Source: Sediminibacterium sp.
GTDB lineage: Bacteria; Bacteroidota; Bacteroidia; Chitinophagales; Chitinophagaceae
Direction: 5' to 3'
Assembly: GCA_017537025.1 (NCBI GenBank)
Contig: JAFWCB010000001.1
Span: 1-64,000 of the forward strand
DNA: 64,000 bases
Notes under the pieces: generated by a model
Databases searched by the model: none
What the model saw: the letters and a program-made list of their open reading frames with translations, nothing else
Told to the model about the DNA's origin: nothing
Part shown: piece by piece, positions 17,675 to 25,764 of the stretch
Layout: the number at the start of each line of letters is the position of its first letter
How positions within the stretch are numbered: the first letter of the stretch is position 1
Position numbers and translations under genes: made by a program

Positions 17675-18152
17675 AATTCCTTCCACCACCCATATCGGTC
17701 ATGTTCACTTAAAAGTATCTGACCTTGAGAAGGCGCTTGATTTTTATTGTGGCTTATTGGGTTTTGATATCACTATGCGATATGGTAGAGATGCCGCATT
17801 TATTTCCGCAGGTGGTTATCATCATCATATTGGTTTAAATACTTGGTATAGTAAAAATGCCCCAAAGGCGAGTATGCATGGCGTAGGTTTGTTTCATACC
17901 GCCATTCTTTACCCTACCCGAAAAGATTTAGCGGCGATCTATCAACGGCTCATTGATCATCAATACCCAATTACGGGGGCCAGTGATCATGGGGTATCGG
18001 AGGCTATTTATTTGAATGACCCCGACGATAATGGAGTGGAACTTTATTGGGATAAGCCAAAAACAGTATGGCCGATATTGCCCGATGGTTCGTTAGACAT
18101 GTATACAAAACCCTTGCACTTATTCGATTTGTTAAATGAGCTTACCCGCTAG
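17661..18152 (+). CDS. VOC-family protein (glyoxalase / extradiol dioxygenase-like)
   Basis: The product is 163 residues with a vicinal-oxygen-chelate fold: two beta-alpha-beta-beta-beta units, HIGHVHLKVSDLEKALDFYCGLLGF and LFHTAILYPTRKDLAAIYQRL. Candidate metal ligands are His16 or His14 at the start of strand 1, His in GLFHTAI and Glu in DNGVELYWD. The closest type is the short CatE-like catechol-2,3-dioxygenase or glyoxalase group; its substrate is not known. It overlaps the end of the TMEM175-like gene, which suggests translational coupling. Confidence 0.85.
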   Translation: MTPYKIPSTTHIGHVHLKVSDLEKALDFYCGLLGFDITMRYGRDAAFISAGGYHHHIGLNTWYSKNAPKASMHGVGLFHTAILYPTRKDLAAIYQRLIDHQYPITGASDHGVSEAIYLNDPDDNGVELYWDKPKTVWPILPDGSLDMYTKPLHLFDLLNELTR

Positions 18153-18201
18153 TTTCTATCCCATTCCTTAACAATAATAAAGCCTGTTTTACGTTGTAGA
18201 A

Positions 18202-18222
18202 GAGTACATTGATCAAGTACTC
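18202..18222. promoter_or_regulatory. Inverted repeat upstream of the PKD lipoprotein pair
   Basis: GAGTAC-a-TTGATCAA-GTACTC is a near-perfect 21-base dyad ending four bases before the ATG at 18227. It would form a hairpin over the ribosome-binding region, or be an operator. Its role is inferred from position alone. Confidence 0.45.
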
Positions 18223-18226
18223 GTAC

Positions 18227-19462
18227 ATGAAAAACAACAAAACCCTTATATGGCTTTGTTTTGTGGCATTTGGAGCAACCACCGGTTGTAAAAAAGATAA
18301 TGCTACTCCAACTGATGAAGCAAGCACTACCAATACAGTAATTGGTGGAGTAATCTCTGCCTTTAAAGATACCACAACCGTTACAGATGGGTCTGTTACC
18401 ATTAAGTTCAGCAGAACAGATGCCTGTTTCCCTTCCAATGAGATATTTGAATTCAGAGCCGTTTCTACAGGCTTTCCGGCAACAGCCAAATATGTTTGGG
18501 ATTTCGGCGATGGTAAATCTTTAACCGGTACTACTGTAAGAAATATTTACAAAGACCCTGGCACTTACACCGTTATTCTACAAGTGAAAGCAACCGATAA
18601 CTCCATATTGCAAAAAGTATCCATATCGGTAAAAGCATTAGGACAACAAGTATCGCCAACAGCTATTTTTTCCAGTTCTTTACCCGACATCAACTATCTG
18701 AATAACATGACCTTCACGAGTAGGTCTACCGTACCAACAGGCACTATTACTAATCATTTTTGGGATTGGGGAGATAGTACCACCAGCAGCACATCAAATA
18801 CATATATCCCTAAGAATTTTCCTCCGGTACCACAAGATAAAACCTACAATGTGAAATTAGTAGTAACGGCTAATTCAGGTTGTAAAGACACTGCTGCACT
18901 GAATGTTTTTGTACCGGCTGTTTACAATATCAGCGGCGATTTTAATGCAGACCAATACGATGGCTGTACGAATGAATATTTCATTTTCACTCCTACAACT
19001 ACAGGCGTTCCGGCAGGAGCCGTTTATACTTGGGATTTTGCTGATGCTACCGGATTGGTTTCGGGTAATCCGGTTCGAAAAGCGTTCACTTATCAAAATA
19101 CCTATGATGTAAAACTTACTATCACTTTAAAAGGTAAAATTATTTATCAAACACATAAAGCGGTTACTGCATTCGGACAAAACATAAAACCTAAGGCGCT
19201 GATGTTAAGAAATATTGTTAGCAGTACTGCAACCACCGAAAAATGGGCATTCTATAGCCAATCGAATATACCCCATGGTTATCTTATCGGATATAGATGG
19301 GAAATGCCTTTTGGCGTTGTGAATGATAACTTTAATACGATCGTTGAGCAAGAGTATACCAAAGCAGTTACTCCCACAAATTATTCGATACGATTAATAG
19401 TTACCGGTAATACCGGATGTAAAGACACCACGGTAGCAAACATTACCGTTGCTGCAAAATAA
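18227..19462 (+). CDS. PKD-domain surface lipoprotein, first of a tandem pair
   Basis: ATG 18227 gives 411 residues with a lipoprotein signal: the lipobox GATTGC makes Cys21 the lipidated residue, followed by KKD, a charged tail that in Bacteroidota often marks outer-surface export. Four PKD-like beta-sandwich repeats follow, each with a YVWDFGDG, FWDWGDS, YTWDFADA or YRWEMPFG core and ended by a GCKDT strand (two of the four). There is no T9SS C-terminal domain. It is likely an adhesin-like or structural surface protein. The next gene is a paralogue starting 4 bases after the stop. Confidence 0.85.
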   Translation: MKNNKTLIWLCFVAFGATTGCKKDNATPTDEASTTNTVIGGVISAFKDTTTVTDGSVTIKFSRTDACFPSNEIFEFRAVSTGFPATAKYVWDFGDGKSLTGTTVRNIYKDPGTYTVILQVKATDNSILQKVSISVKALGQQVSPTAIFSSSLPDINYLNNMTFTSRSTVPTGTITNHFWDWGDSTTSSTSNTYIPKNFPPVPQDKTYNVKLVVTANSGCKDTAALNVFVPAVYNISGDFNADQYDGCTNEYFIFTPTTTGVPAGAVYTWDFADATGLVSGNPVRKAFTYQNTYDVKLTITLKGKIIYQTHKAVTAFGQNIKPKALMLRNIVSSTATTEKWAFYSQSNIPHGYLIGYRWEMPFGVVNDNFNTIVEQEYTKAVTPTNYSIRLIVTGNTGCKDTTVANITVAAK

Positions 19463-19466
19463 AAAT

Positions 19467-20693
19467 ATGAGATTGAGCCTGCTACGATATGTATTGTGCA
19501 TTCCTTTCTTTCTTTTATGGGGATGTAAAAAAGACACGGTTTCTAATTTTGCAGCGTCTCTAAAATTAACCGGAGAAGGTACTGTTACCGTTTCAAAAGA
19601 TACTACCACAGTAAGTTTTGGAGATATTGTGGTACGCATTACTAATACCAGTACTTGTTTTCCGAGTTCAGAAATTTTTAGTTTTACTGCTGTTGGTCCG
19701 GCTTTACCTGCAGGCGCTTTTTATCAGTGGCAGTTTGGAGATGGCAACACAGCAAAAGGGAGTGGCGTTAGTTATTCTTATCAGGCAGCAGGATCTTTTT
19801 TAGTGAATTTATTTTTAATGCAAGATGAAAATACCATCATCTCAAAACTCAATTTCCCCATAAAAGTACTTGGCAAACAAACCAAGCCCGTAGTCAGATT
19901 CACAACTAAATTCGATTTTCCCGCTAACTTAAACTTCGTTACGTTCAATAGCACCTCCTCCGTTAATCAGGGCGATTTTGTGTCTTACTTATGGGAATGG
20001 GGCGATAGTACTAGTTCTTTATTATCAGTGCCGCTAACTCGACATGAATTTCCAAAATTCTTTACCGATAAAACCTACCCTGTTAAACTTACAGTAACTA
20101 CCAATAGTGGCTGCAAAGGCGATACTACTATTAACATAATAATACCGGGTACCTTTAATAATATCAAAGGAAACTTTACAGTTGCTGCGTTTGATGTATG
20201 TACCAACGAACGATTGGTATTCACAGCTGCAGCAGAAAATGTTCCCGGAGGATCTGTATATGAATGGGATTTCTCAGATGGTAAAGGTGTACAAACAGGG
20301 AACCCCATTCAGTATAAATATAAATACCCGAATGATTATGATGTAATCATGAGCGTGAAATTAAATGGCAGAGAAATTTATCGTACTAATAAATTAGTAA
20401 ATGCTAAAGGAGAAAATCCCAAACCAACTGCTTTATTCGAACCAACTTTAGTGTGGCAGAAAGCAACTGAGGTGAGATGGAGTTTTAATAGCAAAAGCAC
20501 TATTCCCACAAGTACCATAGATAGTTATCAATGGAATTTTGGTAACGGCTCATCTAATAACATTTTTCTTAGCTATATAGAAAACACTTACCAACGGCAA
20601 TCTACCGATCAAACTTATCGCGTGCAATTAATTGTAACAGGTAATGGATGTTCAGATACTACATTCAAGAATATTACAGTACCGAGATTATGA
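19467..20693 (+). CDS. PKD-domain surface lipoprotein, second of a tandem pair
   Basis: The product is 408 residues (ATG 19467; a TTG at 19449 is in frame but would overlap the previous gene). Its lipobox FLLWGC makes Cys20 the lipidated residue, again followed by KKD. The repeat order matches its neighbour: FYQWQFGDG, YLWEWGDS, YEWDFSDG, YQWNFGNG, with NSGCKGDTT and GNGCSDTT strands. The shared plan and close spacing point to a tandem duplication that has since diverged a great deal. The last base of its stop codon is the first base of a heptad array. Confidence 0.85.
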   Translation: MRLSLLRYVLCIPFFLLWGCKKDTVSNFAASLKLTGEGTVTVSKDTTTVSFGDIVVRITNTSTCFPSSEIFSFTAVGPALPAGAFYQWQFGDGNTAKGSGVSYSYQAAGSFLVNLFLMQDENTIISKLNFPIKVLGKQTKPVVRFTTKFDFPANLNFVTFNSTSSVNQGDFVSYLWEWGDSTSSLLSVPLTRHEFPKFFTDKTYPVKLTVTTNSGCKGDTTINIIIPGTFNNIKGNFTVAAFDVCTNERLVFTAAAENVPGGSVYEWDFSDGKGVQTGNPIQYKYKYPNDYDVIMSVKLNGREIYRTNKLVNAKGENPKPTALFEPTLVWQKATEVRWSFNSKSTIPTSTIDSYQWNFGNGSSNNIFLSYIENTYQRQSTDQTYRVQLIVTGNGCSDTTFKNITVPRL

Positions 20694-20748
20694 ATTATGA
20701 GTTATGAATTCTTAATTTTTAATTCATAATTCTAAATTCTTAATTCCC
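20693..20748. repeat. Heptad array 1 (8 x 7 nt, AATTNNN)
   Basis: Eight units of exactly seven bases follow without a break. Seven begin AATT (AATTATG, AATTCTT, AATTCAT and so on) and one AGTT. TTATGAATT (20703-20711) pairs with AATTCATAA (20721-20729), so the array can fold into a hairpin. It starts on the last base of the PKD stop codon and lies between convergent genes. Confidence 0.85.
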
Positions 20749-20751
20749 CTA

Positions 20752-22074
20752 TTACTCCCAAATCTCATCTTTCCCTTCTAACCAAAGCTTAACGGATTCT
20801 GTGGTAACTGATTTTGGGCGCTCAAGTGGGAAGCCTAAAGCACGATCCCAGCAGAGGCTGGCTAAAACACCCAACGCTCTACTTACAGCAAATAGTACAG
20901 TGTAGAATTCATATTCTACAAATCCGTAGTGTACCAATAGCGCACCGCTATGGGCATCTACATTCGGCCAAGGGTTTTTAATTTTCCCTAATGATTGTAA
21001 AATAGGAGGCACAGTATCGTAAATTTTCCAAACCGTATTAACTAATTTATCATCGGGCATATGCTTTCTTCCGAATTCCATTTGCGCCGTAAAACGCGGA
21101 TCCGTTTTACGCAATACGGCATGTCCGTAACCGGGTACTACTTTACCGGAAGAAATAGTTTTTTGAACATAATCAGCGATCTGCTCTTTAGAAGGATCGT
21201 CGGTACCGAGTTGCTCCTGCATTTCAAAAATCCACTTGATCACTTCTTGATTTGCTAATCCATGAAGTGGACCAGCAAGGCCATTCATACCTGCTGCATA
21301 ACTTAGGAAAGGGTCACTTAAGGCCGAACCCACCAAGTGTGTTGTATGCGCCGAAACATTCCCACCTTCATGATCGGCATGAATAGTCATATATAAACGC
21401 ATGAGTTCTTTGAAGCTTTCATCTTCATAACCCATCATATGGGCAAAATTTCCGGCCCAGTCTAATAAACCATTGGGCTGTATATGCTCATTGTTCTTGT
21501 ATTTTCTTCTGTAGATATAGGCAGCAATACGAGGTAGTCGGGCTATGAGATCCATAGCATCGTCGTATACCGGATTCCAGTAATCTTTTTTATTGATTCC
21601 TTTCGCGTATTCTTTTGCAAAGTTACTTTCCGTTTGTAATGCCATCACACCCACTACAAACATCGTCATAGGGTGCGTATTTAAAGGCAAGGCATCTATC
21701 GTTGCGAAAACATGATTGGGCACATGACTTCTGCGCTGCCAAACATTGGTAATATGATTAACTTCTTCTTCATTCGGAAGCTCACCTACAAGCATTAAAT
21801 GAAATAATCCTTCAGGCAGGGGCTCATCGCCACCGGGAGCTTTTGGCAATTTTTTTTGCAACTCGGGAATAGAAAATCCACGAAAACGAATCCCTTCTTG
21901 GGCATCTAATAAACTGGTTTCCGTAACTAAACCGGTAATTCCGCGCATACCCTGGTAAATCTGAGCAAGGGTTACCTCTCCTATTTTTTTGGTTCCATGC
22001 TCTTTGAGCAAATCTTTGATCTCTGCATTCGCAGCATCGGCTTTAGCTTTAAACCGGTCTTTAATAATTCCCAT
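20752..22074 (-). CDS. gltA: Citrate synthase, mitochondrial-like type
   Basis: The product is 440 residues. It condenses oxaloacetate and acetyl-CoA to citrate in the TCA cycle. The catalytic triad is complete: His271 in GPLHGLANQEV, His318 in PGYGHAVLRKTDPR and Asp373 in NVDAHSGALL. The sequence has the longer N-terminus and the GITGLVTETSLLDAQEGIRFRG block of the animal/fungal mitochondrial group rather than the NADH-sensitive E. coli type. It is a lone gene convergent with the PKD lipoproteins. The TACCTTTA box at 22101-22108 is its likely promoter. Confidence 0.95.
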   Translation of the reverse strand: MGIIKDRFKAKADAANAEIKDLLKEHGTKKIGEVTLAQIYQGMRGITGLVTETSLLDAQEGIRFRGFSIPELQKKLPKAPGGDEPLPEGLFHLMLVGELPNEEEVNHITNVWQRRSHVPNHVFATIDALPLNTHPMTMFVVGVMALQTESNFAKEYAKGINKKDYWNPVYDDAMDLIARLPRIAAYIYRRKYKNNEHIQPNGLLDWAGNFAHMMGYEDESFKELMRLYMTIHADHEGGNVSAHTTHLVGSALSDPFLSYAAGMNGLAGPLHGLANQEVIKWIFEMQEQLGTDDPSKEQIADYVQKTISSGKVVPGYGHAVLRKTDPRFTAQMEFGRKHMPDDKLVNTVWKIYDTVPPILQSLGKIKNPWPNVDAHSGALLVHYGFVEYEFYTVLFAVSRALGVLASLCWDRALGFPLERPKSVTTESVKLWLEGKDEIWE

Positions 22075-22100
22075 GGCAATTCTTGTTTAACGTGGCGCCG

Positions 22101-22108
22101 TAAAGGTA
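22101..22108 (-). promoter_or_regulatory. -7 box of gltA
   Basis: On the minus strand this reads TACCTTTA, one base off the Bacteroidota TAnnTTTG consensus. It ends 26 bases before the ATG. Confidence 0.4.
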
Positions 22109-22166
22109 ACAGAAGTTGTATCTATAACAAAATCAATGCCGAATGGATTACTTATTTAACGAGAAT

Positions 22167-23258
22167 TTATTTTGGTGCCTTACGGTAGAGGTAGATGATT
22201 ACAAAAACGAAGATGAAATTGGGTATCCAGGCTGCAATAAATGGGGGCAAATTACCTTTCGTAGAGAAAATGGTAGAAAATCGATCGGTAATAATAAAAA
22301 GTGCCGCAGTAGCAAAACCAACAGCTAAATGCACCCCACTGCCACCTCTTACTTTCCTGCCGCCTACTATAGCACCAATAAGGGTAAGTAATAACACGGT
22401 TACGCAAGTAGCATCTCTTCTGTATCGCTCCACTTTTAGTCCATTTAGGCCCTCCGATCCCCTCAGCTCTTCAAGGGCAATGAATCTATCCAACTCCGGT
22501 GTTGTGAGTTTATCCTTGGTGTATTTATCTCTGCTTAAGTCTGCCGGTTTGAAGTTAAAATTCATTTGCTTCATAGCCGATTGTGCTAATAATTCCTGCA
22601 TCGGCTCCAGCTTTCTATCGATCAGCATGTCTAACCTCCATTTTTTGGTAGCAGTATCCCAACTGATAGATTCAGCACGGGTATTCTCTACCATCACATT
22701 GTTTATTACTTTAAAAAAATAAACTGGGCCTCCTCTTTTAGTTAGTGTGTCGTAATAAATAATGCCCGCATACGTAAAGGAATCTACTTTTAAATAAACA
22801 TTATTGGGCTTCGTTAATATACTTGTATAACTGGAATTAGCATCGATGTATTTGGCTTCAAAACTCCCTCTGATTTGATTGGCTTTAGGAACTACATATT
22901 GATTGGCAAACCAAAGTAAAACAGATAAGAAAATACCGCCGATCCAATAAGGTCTTAACCAGCGACCGTAGGTAGTGCCACTGGCCAAAATAGCGATGAT
23001 TTCACTCTTACCAGCCATCTTAGAAGTAAAAAAGATAACAGCAATAAAAACGAATAAAGGGAAAAGCAAGGCGATAATGTGTGGAATGAATCCAAAATAG
23101 TAATCGGTAATAATTCTTTTGAAGCCGAGTTGGGATTTTACGAAATCATCCGTCTTCTCACTAACATCTACCACAATGGATATTACAGCGAATAGAAATA
23201 TGGCAAAGAAGAAGGTAGTTAGAAATTTACGAAGTATATACCAGTCAAGCTTTTTCAT
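22167..23258 (-). CDS. LptF/LptG-family lipopolysaccharide export permease
   Basis: The start is taken at ATG 23258 (363 residues), just downstream of a TATCTTTG box; an 11-residue longer frame is less likely. The layout is that of LptF/LptG: three N-terminal helices (KLDWYILRKFLTTFFFAIFLF first), a large periplasmic beta-jellyroll part (about 110-245) and three C-terminal helices. With LptB and its partner permease it would lift LPS out of the inner membrane. Only one permease is seen here. LptG is slightly more likely than LptF, but I cannot settle it by eye. Confidence 0.88.
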   Translation of the reverse strand: MKKLDWYILRKFLTTFFFAIFLFAVISIVVDVSEKTDDFVKSQLGFKRIITDYYFGFIPHIIALLFPLFVFIAVIFFTSKMAGKSEIIAILASGTTYGRWLRPYWIGGIFLSVLLWFANQYVVPKANQIRGSFEAKYIDANSSYTSILTKPNNVYLKVDSFTYAGIIYYDTLTKRGGPVYFFKVINNVMVENTRAESISWDTATKKWRLDMLIDRKLEPMQELLAQSAMKQMNFNFKPADLSRDKYTKDKLTTPELDRFIALEELRGSEGLNGLKVERYRRDATCVTVLLLTLIGAIVGGRKVRGGSGVHLAVGFATAALFIITDRFSTIFSTKGNLPPFIAAWIPNFIFVFVIIYLYRKAPK

Positions 23259-23266
23259 GTACGTTA

Positions 23267-23274
23267 CAAAGATA
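23267..23274 (-). promoter_or_regulatory. -7 box of the LptF/G permease gene
   Basis: The minus strand reads TATCTTTG, a perfect TAnnTTTG. It ends eight bases before the ATG at 23258, so transcription would begin at or very near the start codon. It directly follows the terminator at 23286-23309. Confidence 0.6.
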
Positions 23275-23280
23275 ACCGGA

Positions 23281-23309
23281 AAAAAATACATCCATGAAAA
23301 TGGATGTAT
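23281..23309 (-). terminator. Intrinsic terminator after tgt
   Basis: A perfect 10-base stem (ATACATCCAT / ATGGATGTAT, four-base loop, 23286-23309) is followed on the minus strand by six T. It ends the tgt transcript about 155 bases after the stop, just before the permease promoter. Confidence 0.75.
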
Positions 23310-23464
23310 GAGTTACGGGTTTCAATAGATAACGGATCAGTAAGCGCTGTGAAAATAAGCTCAACGGCGTTAACAATCCGTGAAATAGTATGAAAGTGAA
23401 TAAATATAAAAAGCACAGAGAGTTATCCCCATGCAAATAGAGTTAAGAAAATTAGGGTAGATTA

Positions 23465-24604
23465 TTACAAGCGACGCTTTAATTTCTCCATCATCGTTGC
23501 TTTCCAATTAACGTAGGTGTTGGCTTTAATATTGTTTCGGGCTTCTCTAACCAGCCATAAATAAAAACTAAGATTATGGATGCTGGCAATTTGCAAACCC
23601 AATATTTCTTCCGCTACAAATAAATGACGGAGATACGCTTTAGAGTAATAATTACTTACTTCATTCGGTAGTCCAATATCGATAGGCGAAAAATCAGAAG
23701 CCCATTTTTTATTGCGAATATTGATAACACCCTCTGTAGTAAATAGCATACCGTTTCTGCCATTACGTGTTGGCATTACACAATCAAACATATCAATCCC
23801 TAAATCTATACACTCCAACAAATTCCAGGGGGTACCAACACCCATTAAATACCGTGGCTTATCTACTGGCAGATGCTCCGTGCATAAAGCCGTAAATTCA
23901 TACATCATCTCTTCCGGCTCACCCACACTAAGTCCGCCAATAGCATTCCCAACTGCATTTTTAGAAGCAATATATTGCGCCGATGCCACCCGCAAATCCT
24001 TATAAGTACTACCCTGCACAATCGGAAATAAGTTTTGTGTGTACCCATATTTATCAGGTGTTTCCGCCAGTCTATTCACACACCTATCTAACCACCGATG
24101 CGTCAATTCCATACTTTTCTTTGCATATGCATATTCACTGGGGTAAGGCGGACATTCATCAAAAGCCATGATGATATCGGCACCAATTGATCGTTGTATA
24201 TCCATCACCGATTCAGGAGAAAACAAATGTTTACTACCATCGATATGCGATTGAAATACCACCCCTTCTTCTTTGATTTTTCTGTTAGCAGCCAGAGAAA
24301 AAACCTGATAACCTCCACTATCAGTTAATATCGGCCGATCCCATCCGTTGAATCGATGCAACCCTCCTGCTGCTTCTAATACATCGATACCGGGACGTAA
24401 ATACAAGTGATAGGTATTTCCCAGAATGATTTGGGCTTGAACATCTTGCTTTAGTTGTTGCTGTGTTACGGCTTTTACAGAGCCTACTGTACCTACAGGC
24501 ATAAAAATAGGGGTTTCGATTTCCCCATGATCTGTTGTAATGACGCCCGCCCTGGCACCTGTTTTGTGAGCCTCTGTTTCTAATCGAAAGGATAATGCAG
24601 CCAT
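23465..24604 (-). CDS. tgt: tRNA-guanine (queuine/preQ1) transglycosylase
   Basis: The product is 379 residues. It swaps guanine 34 of Asp, Asn, His and Tyr tRNAs for preQ1 in the queuosine pathway. ILTDSGGYQ with Asp95 and the MFDCVMPTRNGRNG block with the nucleophile Asp274 are intact, as is the substrate loop GGLSVGE. The usual zinc ligands CxCxxC near residue 310 are missing: the stretch DFSPIDIGLPNEVSNYYSK has no cysteine. ATG 24604 sits four bases after a TAATTTTG box. No other queuosine gene is nearby. Confidence 0.95.
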   Translation of the reverse strand: MAALSFRLETEAHKTGARAGVITTDHGEIETPIFMPVGTVGSVKAVTQQQLKQDVQAQIILGNTYHLYLRPGIDVLEAAGGLHRFNGWDRPILTDSGGYQVFSLAANRKIKEEGVVFQSHIDGSKHLFSPESVMDIQRSIGADIIMAFDECPPYPSEYAYAKKSMELTHRWLDRCVNRLAETPDKYGYTQNLFPIVQGSTYKDLRVASAQYIASKNAVGNAIGGLSVGEPEEMMYEFTALCTEHLPVDKPRYLMGVGTPWNLLECIDLGIDMFDCVMPTRNGRNGMLFTTEGVINIRNKKWASDFSPIDIGLPNEVSNYYSKAYLRHLFVAEEILGLQIASIHNLSFYLWLVREARNNIKANTYVNWKATMMEKLKRRL

Positions 24605-24608
24605 CCGG

Positions 24609-24616
24609 CAAAATTA
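24609..24616 (-). promoter_or_regulatory. -7 box of tgt
   Basis: The minus strand reads TAATTTTG, a perfect match to TAnnTTTG, four bases before the ATG at 24604. This implies a leaderless or near-leaderless tgt mRNA. Confidence 0.6.
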
Positions 24617-24625
24617 CAAAAACCT

Positions 24626-24633
24626 TACCTTCG
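24626..24633 (+). promoter_or_regulatory. -7 box of the glycosyltransferase gene
   Basis: TACCTTCG, one base off TAnnTTTG, ends six bases before the ATG at 24640. It is back to back with the tgt box, so a 36-base gap holds two divergent promoters, and it argues for 24640 rather than 24595 as the start. Confidence 0.5.
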
Positions 24634-24639
24634 CGCGGT

Positions 24640-25764
24640 ATGATCGTCCCAGCATTTCTTCCCTATATTGTATTTGGCCTTTTTTGCCTTATCATAATTA
24701 TTCAACTAAGTTATTATTTGTTCCTCTTTAGAAAACTGGCAACTTATCAACCGGAAGAAAAAAATACAACAGTACAACATCCGGTTTCAATCATTGTGTG
24801 CGCCCGCGATGAAGCACATAATATTGTGAAGAACTTACCGGGTATTCTAGTTCAAGATTATAAAACAACACATGAGATTGTATTGGTAAACGATAATTCT
24901 ACCGATGAAACAAAATATGTAATCGATGAATTTAAACGCTCTTTTAAAAACCTGAACATGATTGAACTCACGCAGGAAGCCAAAATGATTAGTGGGAAAA
25001 AATTCCCTCTGTCAATGGGCATTAAAAGTGCGAAATATGAGATCGTTCTATTAACCGACGCCGATTGCGTTCCCGCATCAGAGTTTTGGATACAAAAAAT
25101 GCAAGCTACGTACGACGAACAAACAGATATTGTATTAGGCTATGGGGCCTATCATAAAAAACCCGGCATATTAAATAAACTTATTCGTTTCGAAACCTTC
25201 CATACAGCCTTACAATATTTATCCTATGCCTTGGCCGGTAATCCTTACATGGGGGTAGGAAGGAATTTAAGTTATAAGAAAAATATCTTTTTTAAAAACA
25301 AAGGCTTTTCTTCTATTAACCAAATACCCAGCGGAGACGATGATTTATTTATCAATCAGGTGGCTACAGCCAGCAATACAAAAATCAATATCGACCCCGA
25401 TACGCATACCCTTAGCGAATCGAAAAATACATGGAGCGATTGGATGACGCAGAAGTATAGGCATTATACAACCAGCAAGTATTATAAAACAAAACATAAA
25501 TTTTTATTAGGGCTCTATTCCCTAAGTCTGTTTTTAGTATACCCATTACTAACGCTTAGTATTTTATTTTTTACCTGGTGGATCGCATTGGCCGTTTATG
25601 GCATACGATTCATAGTGCAAGCTATCATTTACTTTAAAGCCATGAAGAAACTCAATGAGAAAGATCTTTTCCCATGGTTTCTATTGCTTGATATTTGGAT
25701 GTTTTTTTATTACATTTTCACCGTACCGGCTATATGGAAAGCACCCCGCAAAAATTGGAATTAA
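24640..25764 (+). CDS. Membrane-bound family 2 glycosyltransferase
   Basis: The start is taken at ATG 24640 (374 residues); an upstream ATG at 24595 would overlap tgt and the promoter box. An N-terminal membrane helix is followed by a GT-A fold: VSIIVCARDEAHNI, VLVNDNSTDET, the LLTDADCVP metal motif and a GDDDLFINQ acceptor segment. Two to three helices at the C-terminus anchor it, with the catalytic part in the cytoplasm. It would add a sugar to a lipid or surface glycan; the donor is unknown. Its end overlaps rsmG by 31 bases. Confidence 0.88.
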   Translation: MIVPAFLPYIVFGLFCLIIIIQLSYYLFLFRKLATYQPEEKNTTVQHPVSIIVCARDEAHNIVKNLPGILVQDYKTTHEIVLVNDNSTDETKYVIDEFKRSFKNLNMIELTQEAKMISGKKFPLSMGIKSAKYEIVLLTDADCVPASEFWIQKMQATYDEQTDIVLGYGAYHKKPGILNKLIRFETFHTALQYLSYALAGNPYMGVGRNLSYKKNIFFKNKGFSSINQIPSGDDDLFINQVATASNTKINIDPDTHTLSESKNTWSDWMTQKYRHYTTSKYYKTKHKFLLGLYSLSLFLVYPLLTLSILFFTWWIALAVYGIRFIVQAIIYFKAMKKLNEKDLFPWFLLLDIWMFFYYIFTVPAIWKAPRKNWN

